From: Thiosymbion sp942492625
GTDB taxonomy: Bacteria; Pseudomonadota; Gammaproteobacteria; Chromatiales; Chromatiaceae
Direction: 5' to 3'
Assembly (NCBI GenBank): GCA_942492625.1
Contig: CALOFM010000021.1
Coordinates: 124,001 to 188,000, forward strand
Length of the DNA stretch: 64,000 bases
Part shown: positions 43,224 through 54,024 of the stretch, in pieces
Layout: every line of letters begins with the position of its first letter
Numbering within the stretch: the first letter of the stretch is position 1
Program-made: the position numbers and the translations under genes
Notes under the pieces: generated by a model
What the model was told of the DNA's origin: nothing
The model's database searches: none
Seen by the model: only the letters and a program-made list of their open reading frames with translations

Positions 43224-44768
43224 TTACTCGTTCGGGTCTTTGCCGCCACAGGGGTTGTAGCCACTCCCGTTGCCTGCGTTCCTTTTCAGTCCCTCCGTGA
43301 GACCATCGCGCAGGGTCCGCAGCACCTTGACCCGGGCGTAGGGCTTGTCGTCCCCCTCCACCAGCGTCCAGGGCGCGTACTCGGTGCTGGTGTGGGCCAC
43401 CATCGCGTTGACAGCGGCCTTGTACTCGGGCCACTTCTCTCGGTTGCGCCAGTCCTCCTCGGTGATCTTGAAGCGCTTGTAGGGCACCCTCTCACGGTCC
43501 TCGAAGCGGCGCAGCTGCTCTTCCTGGCTCACCTGGAGCCAGAATTTGAGCAGGATGGTGCCGCTCTCGGTGAGCTGCTCCTCGAACTGGTTGATCTCCG
43601 CGTAGGCACGGCGCCACTCCGCATCCTTGGCGAAGCCCTCCACGCGCTCAACCAGCACGCGTCCGTACCAGGAGCGGTCGTAGATGGTGATATAACCGGC
43701 ACGGGGAATGTGGCGCCAGAACCGCCACAGGTAGTGATGGGCCTTCTCCTCATCCGTCGGCGCGGCGACGGGGATGGTGCGGTACAGGCGGGCGTCGATG
43801 GCACCGGTGAAACGGCGGATGGCGCCTCCCTTGCCGCCGGCGTCCACCCCCTCGAAGACCAGGACCACGGAGCGCTTCTTCTTGTAGGCCTCCCAGGCAA
43901 GCTCGTTGAGCTCCGCCTGCAGCTCCTTGAGCTGCGGCTTGTACTTCTCGCGCTCCAGAGACTTGGTCAGATCGAGCTGGTCGAGCAGCGTAATCCGGGC
44001 ACTCTCCAGGTCCGGCAGCTCCAGGTGGCTGGAGGTGGGAGGCGGCTCCATTGCCGGGGGCTCGCTGAGGCGGACCTTGATGGCGTGCAGCAGGGTCTTG
44101 CCCGCTGTGAGATCCCGGTAGCGCCGGTCGTCCGCCTCGATCAGGAACCAGGGCGAGATACCCCGATCCGTGTGACGAATGACCCGCTCGGCGAGCCTCT
44201 CATAGCGGTCGTAATGATCGCGGAACTTGCCCTTCTTCGGCAGCATCTTCCACCGGCTTCGGTCGTCGCGGGAGAGCTCTTTCAGGCGGTTCTTCTGATC
44301 CTTCTCGGAGAGATGGAACCAGAACTTGACGACCAGCGCGCCGTCGTTGATGAGCATGCGTTCGAAGTCGGCGATTCGAGTGAGCTCCGCATCGAGCTCG
44401 GCCTCGCTGCACAGCCCGTCGAAGCCACGCTCGATCGGGGCCTGGTACCAGCCACCGAACAGGATCGACAGGTTCCCGCGGGGGGGGAGGGTGCGCCAGA
44501 AGCGCCAATAGCGGGGCCGCTGGCGTTCCTCGTCGGTCTCGTCCCAAAAGGCGAAGGTCTGCACGCCACGGGTGTCCAGCCACTCGTTGAGCCGGTTGAC
44601 CACCTCTCCCTTGCCCGCGCCCTCGACGCCGCAGATGAGGACGATCACCGGGATGTCGGTCTGCAGCAGCTCGCGCTGTACCTCCATGAGCTGCGTGCGC
44701 AAGGTCTCCTGCTGCTCTTTGAAGGATGCCTTGTCGACCCTGCGTCCGACCTTGGTTGCCTCAAACAT
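43224..44768 (-). CDS. pap: Polyphosphate:AMP phosphotransferase (two-domain PPK2)
   Basis: A 514-residue protein made of two PPK2 domains. The N-terminal copy (about residues 10-245) has P-loop LICGVEGAGKGEV and the C-terminal copy (about 260-500) has VFEGVDAGGKGGAI; each is followed by an Arg/Trp-rich RPRYWRFWRTLPP-type lid segment and an Asp motif (YDRSWYGR in the second). The two-domain class II PPK2 is known as PAP, which makes ADP from AMP and polyphosphate. It stands alone, convergent with tatD, and points to polyphosphate storage or use. Confidence 0.9.
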   Translation of the reverse strand: MFEATKVGRRVDKASFKEQQETLRTQLMEVQRELLQTDIPVIVLICGVEGAGKGEVVNRLNEWLDTRGVQTFAFWDETDEERQRPRYWRFWRTLPPRGNLSILFGGWYQAPIERGFDGLCSEAELDAELTRIADFERMLINDGALVVKFWFHLSEKDQKNRLKELSRDDRSRWKMLPKKGKFRDHYDRYERLAERVIRHTDRGISPWFLIEADDRRYRDLTAGKTLLHAIKVRLSEPPAMEPPPTSSHLELPDLESARITLLDQLDLTKSLEREKYKPQLKELQAELNELAWEAYKKKRSVVLVFEGVDAGGKGGAIRRFTGAIDARLYRTIPVAAPTDEEKAHHYLWRFWRHIPRAGYITIYDRSWYGRVLVERVEGFAKDAEWRRAYAEINQFEEQLTESGTILLKFWLQVSQEEQLRRFEDRERVPYKRFKITEEDWRNREKWPEYKAAVNAMVAHTSTEYAPWTLVEGDDKPYARVKVLRTLRDGLTEGLKRNAGNGSGYNPCGGKDPNE

Positions 44769-44854
44769 GGAAGTACCTCATATCGCTAAGTCTTCGATTT
44801 CTCCACCCGCGGGACGAAAGGTAGAATTGCCGGTGTTCTCTGACCGGCCTGCCC

Positions 44855-45271
44855 TTAAGGATACGCGGTTGCATCCACCGGCCGCGGACGACCGTCCTTG
44901 CCGACGGCCACATAGCAGATCCGGGCTTGGGCGACCTGCTCACGGCTGTCCGGGTCGGATTCGCGTCTCGACCAAGCGCGCACACCGACGGTCATCGAGG
45001 TGGTGCCGACTTCTTCGAGACGGGCGTACAGGTCCACCAGATCCCCGACCAAAACCGGGGCCAGGAAGCGGAACTCCTTTACCGCCACGGTGGCGACCCG
45101 TCCCCTTGCCGCCTGGATGGCGACTGTCCCGCCGGCCATGTCCGCCTGCGACATGACCCAGCCGCCGAAGACGTCGCCGTAGAAATTGGTGTCCGCCGGC
45201 ATGGCGACCACCCGGATGGCCAGCCGCCATTTGGTCGGATCGGAGTCTTCGTAGAAGTCTCGATCTTTCAC
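44855..45271 (-). CDS. Acyl-CoA thioesterase (YciA-like hot-dog)
   Basis: A 138-residue protein with the YciA/BACH hot-dog features: MPADTNFYGDVFGGWVMSQAD, which carries the catalytic Asp and the coenzyme A contact residues, then VKEFRFLAPVLVGD and YARLEEVGTTSM. It hydrolyses acyl-CoA thioesters. It has no evident operon partner; 85 bp upstream of the PPK2 start on the same strand. Confidence 0.88.
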   Translation of the reverse strand: MKDRDFYEDSDPTKWRLAIRVVAMPADTNFYGDVFGGWVMSQADMAGGTVAIQAARGRVATVAVKEFRFLAPVLVGDLVDLYARLEEVGTTSMTVGVRAWSRRESDPDSREQVAQARICYVAVGKDGRPRPVDATAYP

Positions 45272-45466
45272 GCGTGTCCTTCGTAAAGGCGTTTCGCGAT
45301 CTTGCCGTAGTATTTCAAGATACGGGACCGCTGAGCTTTAAACGGGGTCAAAAGGGTACCATAAGAATTTCCCGACGCGTCAGCCGGTTATCGGCGGGGC
45401 GAGGACGCCGCCGCCACTCGGGTTCCGGCGGACTGCATGAATCGGCTCAATTGCCTCTGAGGTGGC

Positions 45467-48238
45467 CTACGGCTTTTCAGTTCCAAGACGGCGGTTGGCA
45501 TCCATCTCCCGCTCCAGCATCGACTCGGGCTCCTCCGCCAGCACCTGCTCCCGCCACAAGGGAACCTGCCAGCGGAAGCGGTTTTGACTGCGGCCGGCGA
45601 TGAAGGCCAGCTCTAGCCGGGTCAGAGACTCCTTCACGTGCTCCGGTGCCGCCTCAAACCCGAGCCCCGTCAGCAGCTCCAATACGTCGCCCAGGCGGAA
45701 TTCATCTCGCCGAATCAAACCATAGGCGATCAGGCGGTCGAGTCGGTCCGCATCCTGGTCCCCGGTCAGGTTGGTCCAGCCCTCCAGGGCGCTGCGCAGG
45801 GAGCGGCTCTCCAGTGCCCGTTCCAGATCCGCCTCGTTCAGCTCGCGTTGCGCCAGACCCAGGCCTTTAAGCATCTGGTCGCAGATGATGGCGATCAGGT
45901 TGGCGCGGCCTCCCGTGAGCGCAAGTATGCGCTCCACCATCCCCTTGGATTGGTAGCGCAGGTTCAGGGCGTTCATGGTCTTGACCACAAGGTCGCGGCA
46001 GGCATCCGGCTCCAGGGAACCGATGCTGATAGTCTCGCCGAAGTTCTTGATGGGAGCGTGGAAGTCGAAGATGGCGGACCGATAGAGGCTCCAGAATCCG
46101 GCCAGGATGAATTGGCAGCGGCCCTCGTCGCTCAGGCTGCGGAAACCGTTCAGGCAGGCATAGCCACGCTCCGCGTCGCGCTGGACGAAGACGTCCGCCT
46201 CGTCGAGCAGTAGCAGGCGGCGCCTGCCCGTCGACTTCTCCCCGAGACGCACCGGGATTGCGTCCAATGGTGAGTCGGACGGCATCGCGAGAACCCGGGC
46301 AAGTCGCGACTCGATGGTCGCCTTGCCGACGGACAGATAGCTGCAGTCGACGCCGTCGTCCAAGTCGTAGCGTCGCTTCAGGGCCAGCAACAGGCTGGAC
46401 TTGCCGAGCTGGCGCCCGCCGACCAGCAGATAGCTCGCAGGCTCCCGCTGCTGGATCTCGGAGATGATCTGGGTGCGGCCGAAGAAGGCGCTCTCCTTGC
46501 TCACGCCAGCACTGGTCTGATAGGGCGAGATGCGTGCGACCTTCAGGTAGCTCGCGATCAGCCTGGCGAATGCATCCGCGGGCTGGGGGGAGAGCAAGAG
46601 TGCGCTCAGCTCCCCTTCCTCGGGGGCCACCAGCCAATTGTCCGGACTCCGGCTGTGGCGGCTGAGGGCGACCTGCTGATCGGGATTGCCCGACAGGATC
46701 AGGCACACCTGGTCACCGCCGCTGCCGAGGCTGGTCAGGACGTCCTGCTCGGGCCAGTCGCCGGGGGGGAAGACCAGCGAGCAGGTCTTCAGATTCAGCG
46801 GAAAATCCTCGGCGAGGGTCAGCTCGAAGCGCTCGACGGCGCCGTCCGCGCCCAATCCCTCCATTCGCTGCCAACTGGCCCCAAGGCGTTGGGCAAGCCA
46901 CTTGACTCGCTCCTCCGTGGAGTCTTTCCGGAACCGCAGGGCCCGGTCGAGCCAGCGCACGTGGATGCCGTTAGCCGAAAGCACCGTACTCAGGCGACGG
47001 GTGCGCTTTAGCAGCCCCCGGGCCTTGTCCAACTCCGCCAGCCCCAGCCGGCGCAGGGCGGCGGGGTCTGCCGCCAGCCGGCGGGTGAGGGGGTGGGTGT
47101 ACTGGCGCAAATACCAGAGCAGCAGCGACAAGGCCAGCACCAGGGCTGCGAGCCAGACGTAGAGCTGCCAGGGTGGTGTCGGCAGCCGGACGGGTAGGTC
47201 CGCGAAGGTCCAGTCATGGCGGGGCAAAGAGAGCTCGTGGGCCTCCAGGGTCATGCGGCTGTCCGCACTGAGCTCCACATCCTCGGGCAGTGCGAAGGAT
47301 AGGGCCAACTCGGCACCCGCGGGAACCACGTCTTCGCTCACGCGGGCCAGGGGCTTGTCGATGCCGCTGATCCGCGCCCGGAACTCCGCCTCCTGAAGCT
47401 CCTGCTCGCCTGCATTACGTATCTGTACCGCCAGCGTCACGACGTCTCCCTCGATTTTCTCGGGCTCCGCGGCCAGCTCCAGCTCCGGCACCCGAGCCCT
47501 GACGGGAATTTCTAGGGTGATCGGCTCGCCGTGGGCTTGCTCAAGGCGCAGCCTGAGCTGCCCCTCGAGGCCCTGCGGTTGCTGCCAGTCGGCAAGGAAG
47601 GAGAGGGAGCCCTCCGCCTCCCAGCTCTCGCCGGGATCCAGCCGGACTTTCACCGGCGGCGGCATGAACACCAGGGGATCGCGGAGAACGCGTTCCTGTA
47701 CGAGGCGCAGCCAGTAGGCCGGCCCGTCGCCCAGGTTTCTGACCCGCAGGATCACGGGCACCGCCTGCCCGTCGCCGGGGGAGAGCGTGGATTCATCGGC
47801 CGAGGACTTTCCCAATACCGCCTCGGCCTCAAACCAGGCATCGCCTCCGCCGACAGGCGGGAGGATGGGATGGATCAAGCCGTTTTTCCCCTTCCGGGTC
47901 AACAAGGTCCCGTCATCGTAGCGCCAGCAGCGGCCTTCCGGCACGTCGCACCCCGCCCATAGGCCGTCCCTACTCCCGAAGAGGATTCCCAACGCGTCCC
48001 CGGTTCCGGGGTCCCAAAGGCGCACAGTGCGGTCGTCCGAGCCCGAGGCCAGGAGCCGCCCGTTCGGGCTGAAGGCGACGCTGTTTACATCACCCTCGTG
48101 GCCCTCCAGGGTGCGCAGCAGCTCGCCGGTGTCCGGGTCCCACAAACGCACCGTGTCGTCATGCGAGCCTGAGGCCAGGAGGGTGTCCATCGGGGCTGAA
48201 GGCGACGGTGTTGACCCCGGAACGGGGGAAGGCGTCAT
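45467..48238 (-). CDS. WD40-CARDB-membrane-AAA ATPase protein, C-terminal part of a frameshifted TIR gene
   Basis: An open frame of 923 codons whose first residues are not its natural start: family sequence begins about 15 codons in, with two WD40 units (LLASGSHDDTVRLWD and LLASGSDDRTVRLWD). After a spacer come two CARDB-like beta domains (VILRVRNLGDGPA; VTLAVQIRNAGEQEL), a membrane helix (about residue 365, LYVWLAALVLALSLLLWYL), a helical linker and an AAA-type ATPase with Walker A LLVGGRQLGKSSL (about 605) and Walker B RRLLLLDEADVF (about 672), and a helical end. The frame just upstream supplies GVNTVAFSPDG, the missing start of the first WD40 unit, so a frameshift near 48190 splits the gene. 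It may be one TIR-ATPase defence-like protein with the next two entries. Confidence 0.75.
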   Translation of the reverse strand: MTPSPVPGSTPSPSAPMDTLLASGSHDDTVRLWDPDTGELLRTLEGHEGDVNSVAFSPNGRLLASGSDDRTVRLWDPGTGDALGILFGSRDGLWAGCDVPEGRCWRYDDGTLLTRKGKNGLIHPILPPVGGGDAWFEAEAVLGKSSADESTLSPGDGQAVPVILRVRNLGDGPAYWLRLVQERVLRDPLVFMPPPVKVRLDPGESWEAEGSLSFLADWQQPQGLEGQLRLRLEQAHGEPITLEIPVRARVPELELAAEPEKIEGDVVTLAVQIRNAGEQELQEAEFRARISGIDKPLARVSEDVVPAGAELALSFALPEDVELSADSRMTLEAHELSLPRHDWTFADLPVRLPTPPWQLYVWLAALVLALSLLLWYLRQYTHPLTRRLAADPAALRRLGLAELDKARGLLKRTRRLSTVLSANGIHVRWLDRALRFRKDSTEERVKWLAQRLGASWQRMEGLGADGAVERFELTLAEDFPLNLKTCSLVFPPGDWPEQDVLTSLGSGGDQVCLILSGNPDQQVALSRHSRSPDNWLVAPEEGELSALLLSPQPADAFARLIASYLKVARISPYQTSAGVSKESAFFGRTQIISEIQQREPASYLLVGGRQLGKSSLLLALKRRYDLDDGVDCSYLSVGKATIESRLARVLAMPSDSPLDAIPVRLGEKSTGRRRLLLLDEADVFVQRDAERGYACLNGFRSLSDEGRCQFILAGFWSLYRSAIFDFHAPIKNFGETISIGSLEPDACRDLVVKTMNALNLRYQSKGMVERILALTGGRANLIAIICDQMLKGLGLAQRELNEADLERALESRSLRSALEGWTNLTGDQDADRLDRLIAYGLIRRDEFRLGDVLELLTGLGFEAAPEHVKESLTRLELAFIAGRSQNRFRWQVPLWREQVLAEEPESMLEREMDANRRLGTEKP

Positions 48239-48530
48239 TGACGACCTCTAACACGTCTGCAACCGGCTCGCCCTCCGGGACCAGGGGCGGATGGGCGGGG
48301 TCGGCCAAGAGCTGCATTGCCCACAGCAAAAGCAGAATGGTCCGCGCGCGCATCTTCGTCGGCCAGCTTCTCGCCGCCGGCCAGCAGGACACGCAAGGCG
48401 TCGCCGTGGAATTCGGACAGGCCGCGCAGGATGTCGGCGATCTGCTCTCGTCCGACGTCCGAGCACCTGCTGAGTCCACCGACCAACAGAAAAAGCCGAT
48501 TACCACCGGCGAAGCCGCCCCTCCAGGTAG
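48190..48530 (-). pseudogene. Middle part of the TIR-WD40-ATPase gene, in two further frames
   Basis: Two minus-strand segments join the TIR frame to the WD40 frame. The first carries GNRLFLLVGGLSRCSDVG to ALRVLLAGGEKLAD, a pattern like the Walker B and sensor strands of a degenerate STAND/AAA domain whose earlier half (YPTLILLAQEDRDQRTS) lies in the TIR frame without a Walker A Lys. The second reads from about 48360 through LLADPAHPPLVPEGEP to GVNTVAFSPDG. Three frame changes are therefore needed (near 48510, 48350 and 48190). Confidence 0.6.
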
Positions 48531-49252
48531 TCCTCGAAGTCCATGGCGCTCCTGGCGGGGGGATCCATACCCGCGCGTTTGCCGAGGGCGCGAAAGAATT
48601 CGGCCTCGCTAGCGTCGGCGCTGCGCGGCGGGACCAGGTGTAGGACCTTGTCGGCGCCGAAGCGGATCTGCGCGCGCTCGCCCAGGGCTTCGAGGCTCGT
48701 GCGCTGATCACGATCTTCCTGGGCGAGCAAGATCAGGGTGGGATAGGTGTGGAGCAGCTCGAGCACCTCGTCCAGAAATACGCTCTCGCTGGCCGTTGGG
48801 GCGTCGTCGCCGGCGGTTCTCGGAGTCCGCAACCTCTCCTCGGATCTTTCTCCCGTGATGCCCCAGACCAGCTTGGCGATACCTTCCGAATCGAGCCCGA
48901 TGCGCAAGTCGACCCAGGTGCGGTTGCCCAGAAACATGGGCAGCTCGGGTAGCTCGGGCGCCCCGGGCAGTAGTACCGGGATGACCGGTCGGCGGTTTCT
49001 CACGGCCAGGCGCAGGGCGGTCTGCATCTCCTCGTCCTCCCAGGGACCCAGGCCGTCGCCCGCGACGCAGATAGCTATGCTGGCCGAGCTCTCGATCCCC
49101 TGCGACAACAGATCTTGCCAGGGCAGCCCGGGGCGCAGCTGCTCCTCGTCGAGCCAGCACCTGAGCCGCTGGCTCGCGAGGGCCGGCTTGAGCGCCTGAA
49201 CGGCGGGCTTGTCGTGGCTGCTGTGAGACAGGAAGACGTGAAACCGGGCCAT
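48500..49252 (-). CDS. TIR domain protein (N-terminal part of frameshifted TIR-ATPase gene)
   Basis: A 250-codon frame. Residues 1-140 are a TIR domain: FHVFLSHSSHDKPAVQALK, LRCWLDEEQLRPGLPW, SIAICVAGDGLGPWEDEEM (the probable NADase Glu lies here), RRPVIPVLLPGAP and MFLGNRTWVDLR. Residues about 165-245 are a degenerate P-loop-type domain. Bacterial TIR domains linked to STAND/AAA parts act in phage defence by NAD depletion in several known systems. The frame stops at TGA 48500 just as the neighbouring frame continues the same domain, so a frameshift or sequencing error is likely. As written, this encodes a stand-alone TIR protein. Confidence 0.8.
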   Translation of the reverse strand: MARFHVFLSHSSHDKPAVQALKPALASQRLRCWLDEEQLRPGLPWQDLLSQGIESSASIAICVAGDGLGPWEDEEMQTALRLAVRNRRPVIPVLLPGAPELPELPMFLGNRTWVDLRIGLDSEGIAKLVWGITGERSEERLRTPRTAGDDAPTASESVFLDEVLELLHTYPTLILLAQEDRDQRTSLEALGERAQIRFGADKVLHLVPPRSADASEAEFFRALGKRAGMDPPARSAMDFEDYLEGRLRRW

Positions 49253-49317
49253 GGGCCGTCCTTTGTGATGCTGTCCGGCCGATCATGTCCCTGTGTGGCG
49301 GCGAGCGGAAGTGCGGC

Positions 49318-49983
49318 CTACCGCCGGATCTCGATAGGCGTGCCGTCGTCCACCGCGTTCCAGATCTCCTCCATGTGGGTGTTGCGCAGGGCGATGCAGC
49401 CGTGGGTCTTGTACAGGTAGGGACCGAGCCAGCTTATCCATCCCCAGCCGTTCACTTGACCGTGAATCATGATCAGGCCGCCCGGGTCGTCGCCGCGCTC
49501 GGCCGCCACGCGCTCGTCCTCTTCGTTGGGGTAGGAGACGTGCAGGGACTTGTAACAGCAGCTGTCCGGATTTCTCCAGTCGAGGAGGTAGTCGCCCTCC
49601 GGTGTGCGCAGATCCCCTTCTCGCCGCTTGTGACCCACCGGCTCGCGGCCCAGAGAGATGCGGTAGGAGCGATATGCCCGACCGTCGCGGATCAGGGAGA
49701 GGCGCCGCTTGGCTTTCTCCACAAGCACCGAGCCGGCCTTTGGCAGGTCGTCAGCGAGCAACGGGGGGATCGCTTTCTCGAAGTGGATCAGGGTCGCGAT
49801 GACGGCCCCTGCAACCAGCAAAACGGCGAAGATGGCGCCCACGATTCGACGAGTCCGAATAGATCTTGGCTGGCGTGCGCTGGTTTTGGATTTGCGCCTT
49901 GGCTTCTTGCGAACGGCGCTACGGCGATTTGCCCGTGCGGATGCGGATTGCTGTCGCTGCTTCGATATCCCGCTCGATGGCAT
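49318..49983 (-). CDS. L,D-transpeptidase (YkuD family)
   Basis: A 221-residue protein with a very basic Arg/Lys/Ser-rich N-terminus (about residues 1-45), one membrane helix (about 47-65, IVGAIFAVLLVAGAVIATL) and a YkuD catalytic domain. The active site is seen as LIMIHGQVNGWGW, then YKTHGCIALRN with the catalytic Cys. It should form 3-3 crosslinks in peptidoglycan or anchor proteins in the periplasm. The N-terminal cytoplasmic tail is long compared with most family members. Confidence 0.9.
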   Translation of the reverse strand: MPSSGISKQRQQSASARANRRSAVRKKPRRKSKTSARQPRSIRTRRIVGAIFAVLLVAGAVIATLIHFEKAIPPLLADDLPKAGSVLVEKAKRRLSLIRDGRAYRSYRISLGREPVGHKRREGDLRTPEGDYLLDWRNPDSCCYKSLHVSYPNEEDERVAAERGDDPGGLIMIHGQVNGWGWISWLGPYLYKTHGCIALRNTHMEEIWNAVDDGTPIEIRR

Positions 49984-50179
49984 TCAGAATAGTCCACCAA
50001 GGTCGTCTTCGTGGAAGATGTCGGGAAAGGGTTCCCGACCTACATTGCGTGCTGGTGGGAACAATAGGCGGGACGGCGCTCGGGCGCAACCGTAAGCCGG
50101 AACGCGGCGGACGTTCGATCGGCGGAGCGGATGCAGGGTTTGGCCTTGCCGCGCCGGCTTGGGAGGGTGGTCCGCCGCA

Positions 50180-51913
<1,734 letters not shown>

Positions 51914-51991
51914 GTTCTGGTCTCGCTAGTACTTTGGTTCGCCAGGGTCTTCACCGGGCGAACGGCAACCTTGCCTTCCCTGGACGACTGG

Positions 51992-52013
51992 GTCCCGGGG
52001 TCCTGCCCGGGAC
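51992..52013 (-). promoter_or_regulatory. Strong hairpin between isp2 and hynL
   Basis: GTCCCGGG (51992-51999) and CCCGGGAC (52006-52013) form a perfect 8-bp GC stem with a 6-base loop, without a T-run. It could stabilise or process the hyn mRNA, or set subunit ratios. Confidence 0.45.
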
Positions 52014-52090
52014 GACTGCCTCGAAGAGCTGTCGCAACCTCCCCGATATCGGTGGCGATTCCGCCCGGGGCCGCGCGGCTGGCCCGGATC

Positions 52091-53365
52091 TCAGGTCGAG
52101 CTCTCCTTCTCGACCAGGTGATCGGCGATCATCTCGGTTAGGCCTACTACGGGGATGTCCATGTTGAACTCCTCCAGGCCCTCTTCGAGCTGAGTCCTGC
52201 AAGTGGCGCACATGGTGACCATGCGCTCGGGCTCGACTTCTTCGATCTGGGCCTTCTTGCGCTTGAAAGCGGCCATCCTCAGGTCGTCGGCGCGCTCATT
52301 GGAGCTGACTCCGCCGCCGGCACCGCAGCACCACTGGAATTTCCCGTGCTCCTTGAAGTCCACGAAGTTGTCAGCCACCAGGTCCATCAGGTTGCGCTGC
52401 TCGTTGATGACGCCGCTCTTGCGGGCCAGGTTGCAGGGGTCGTGCATGGACAGGCGGTTCAGTTCCTTGCCTTCGGTCTTGAGACTGCCCGTGGCGCGTA
52501 GCTCGTCCAGCACCTCGATGATGTGGAACACCTTGAAGGGGTAGGACTTGCCGATCAGGTTCGGACCCTCCCAGCGCACCGCCGTGTAGGCGTGGCCGCA
52601 CTCGGGGCTGATGACATTCTTGACCCGCAGCTTGACCGCGGCGTCCACGATGCGTTGCACCAGCTCGGCGGCGATGTCCTTCTGTCCGATCTGGATCCCG
52701 GCGTTTGTGGCCTCGTAGCAGTCGGTGCTCAGGGTCCAGGTGATGCCCGCGTGATCGAAGATCTTGGCGATGGCCTCCAGGTACTCGGGGAAATTGATGA
52801 TCTCCATGGATGAGAGCAGGACCATGTATTCGGCCCCTTCCCGATCCACCGGGACGGTCAGGCCCGAGCTGGCCTCCACATGCTTGATCTGCACCTCCAG
52901 GGTCTTCCACTTCAGACCCATGGGGCTGCCGGTGCGCACAGCGCGGGAGGCGGCCCCGATCAGTCCCTCCGGGGCGTGACCGGCGGCGGCCATGCCCTCT
53001 CGGGTCTTGCGCACCATGGCCTGGATGTCGTTGCCCACCGGACACACCATAGAGCAGCGGGCGCACATGGAGCAGGAGTCGTAGACCAGCGGCTCCCACT
53101 CGGCCAGCATCTCGTCGGTGATCTTCTCGGACAGGCCGACCATGCCCTTGATCTTGCCCCACAGGCTGAATTCCCGCTCCCAGACCAGGCGCAGGGGCTT
53201 GACCTTGAGGATGGGCGTGTACTTCGGATCCCCGGTCTCTACGTAGAAGGGACATGCCTGGGCGCACAGCCCGCAGTGCACGCAGCTCGAGAAGAATGCC
53301 GCGACCGACGCGTCGACCTCGTCGCGCAAAGCCGCGATGCCCCGTTCCAGTGACAGCTCGCTCAT
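52091..53365 (-). CDS. isp2: Hydrogenase-associated Isp2, HdrB/DsrK-like iron-sulfur protein
   Basis: A 424-residue cytosolic protein. Two [4Fe-4S] motifs, CVHCGLCAQACPF and CSMCARCSMVCPVG, occupy residues about 28-130. The C-terminal half has two CCG-type regions: STDCYEATNAG to SPECGH, and HDPCNLARKSG to FQWCCGAGGG to CATCRTQLEEG, as in heterodisulfide reductase HdrD/B and DsrK. ATG 53365 overlaps the isp1 stop by an ATGA; the longer upstream frame is an overlap of isp1 and hynS. Isp2 is thought to take electrons from the b-type cytochrome Isp1 and pass them to a cytoplasmic acceptor. Confidence 0.95.
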   Translation of the reverse strand: MSELSLERGIAALRDEVDASVAAFFSSCVHCGLCAQACPFYVETGDPKYTPILKVKPLRLVWEREFSLWGKIKGMVGLSEKITDEMLAEWEPLVYDSCSMCARCSMVCPVGNDIQAMVRKTREGMAAAGHAPEGLIGAASRAVRTGSPMGLKWKTLEVQIKHVEASSGLTVPVDREGAEYMVLLSSMEIINFPEYLEAIAKIFDHAGITWTLSTDCYEATNAGIQIGQKDIAAELVQRIVDAAVKLRVKNVISPECGHAYTAVRWEGPNLIGKSYPFKVFHIIEVLDELRATGSLKTEGKELNRLSMHDPCNLARKSGVINEQRNLMDLVADNFVDFKEHGKFQWCCGAGGGVSSNERADDLRMAAFKRKKAQIEEVEPERMVTMCATCRTQLEEGLEEFNMDIPVVGLTEMIADHLVEKESST

Positions 53366-54024
53366 GACTCGACCCCCTTGCGGCCGAAGGTGGCGCCGTT
53401 GTACCAACGCGCGATGAAGGCGGTGAAGACGTGGGTCAGCTTGGTGAAGGGCAGCACGATCAAGAAGATCTCCACGGAGAAGACGTGCAGACCGAGGGCC
53501 AAGGGGTAGGGGTTGATCAGCCGATGATAGGCCAGGTACCCGGTGATCAGGGGCAGGAAGGTCACGACCCAGATCAGGTAGTCCTCGGCCGTGCTGATGT
53601 GCTTCTTCACCGGGTGAGTGAAGCGGTGTACCAGGACTGCGACCAGGGCCACGATCGTCACGGCGGAGATGGCGTCCACCGCCGGGTTGGGCAGTCCTGG
53701 CCAGGCGAGGCCGAGCACGCTGTTGATCAGCTCGATATGGGGAACGAACAGCAGCAGGACCATCAGGAAGCCGACGTGCCATGCGATCCCCAGAACCACG
53801 TCGAAGGGCGCGCGCGCGAAGGTGCCGGGGTCGGCGACGGTGCGCCTGATCATGGTCTTGAAGCCCGGCCCCCACTCGCCGCCGCGGGGCTCGGCGTAGT
53901 TGGGCTTGCGCCCGAGCATGAAGATCTCGGCGAGCCGCGCGGCGATCCCGATCGCGAAGATGGCCAGCGCCCACTCGAACATGGGACCCTTGGTCCACAG
54001 CAGAAATTCCATCGGATCTGTCAT
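53362..54024 (-). CDS. isp1: Hydrogenase-associated Isp1, b-type cytochrome membrane subunit
   Basis: A 220-residue membrane protein like the NarI/DsrM family. It has about five membrane helices (MFEWALAIFAIGIAARL; GIAWHVGFLMVLLLFV; AISAVTIVALVAVLVH; WVVTFLPLITGYLAY; LGLHVFSVEIFLIVLPF), with His residues in WHVGF, VHRF, YHRL and LHVFS placed to bind two hemes b. ATG 54024 overlaps the hynS stop. It should carry electrons from HynS across the membrane to Isp2. Confidence 0.94.
   Translation of the reverse strand: MTDPMEFLLWTKGPMFEWALAIFAIGIAARLAEIFMLGRKPNYAEPRGGEWGPGFKTMIRRTVADPGTFARAPFDVVLGIAWHVGFLMVLLLFVPHIELINSVLGLAWPGLPNPAVDAISAVTIVALVAVLVHRFTHPVKKHISTAEDYLIWVVTFLPLITGYLAYHRLINPYPLALGLHVFSVEIFLIVLPFTKLTHVFTAFIARWYNGATFGRKGVES

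Noticed and set aside
48317..48643. Plus-strand open frames opposite the TIR/STAND region
   Set aside because: Shadows of the minus-strand gene fragments, which carry the conserved motifs.
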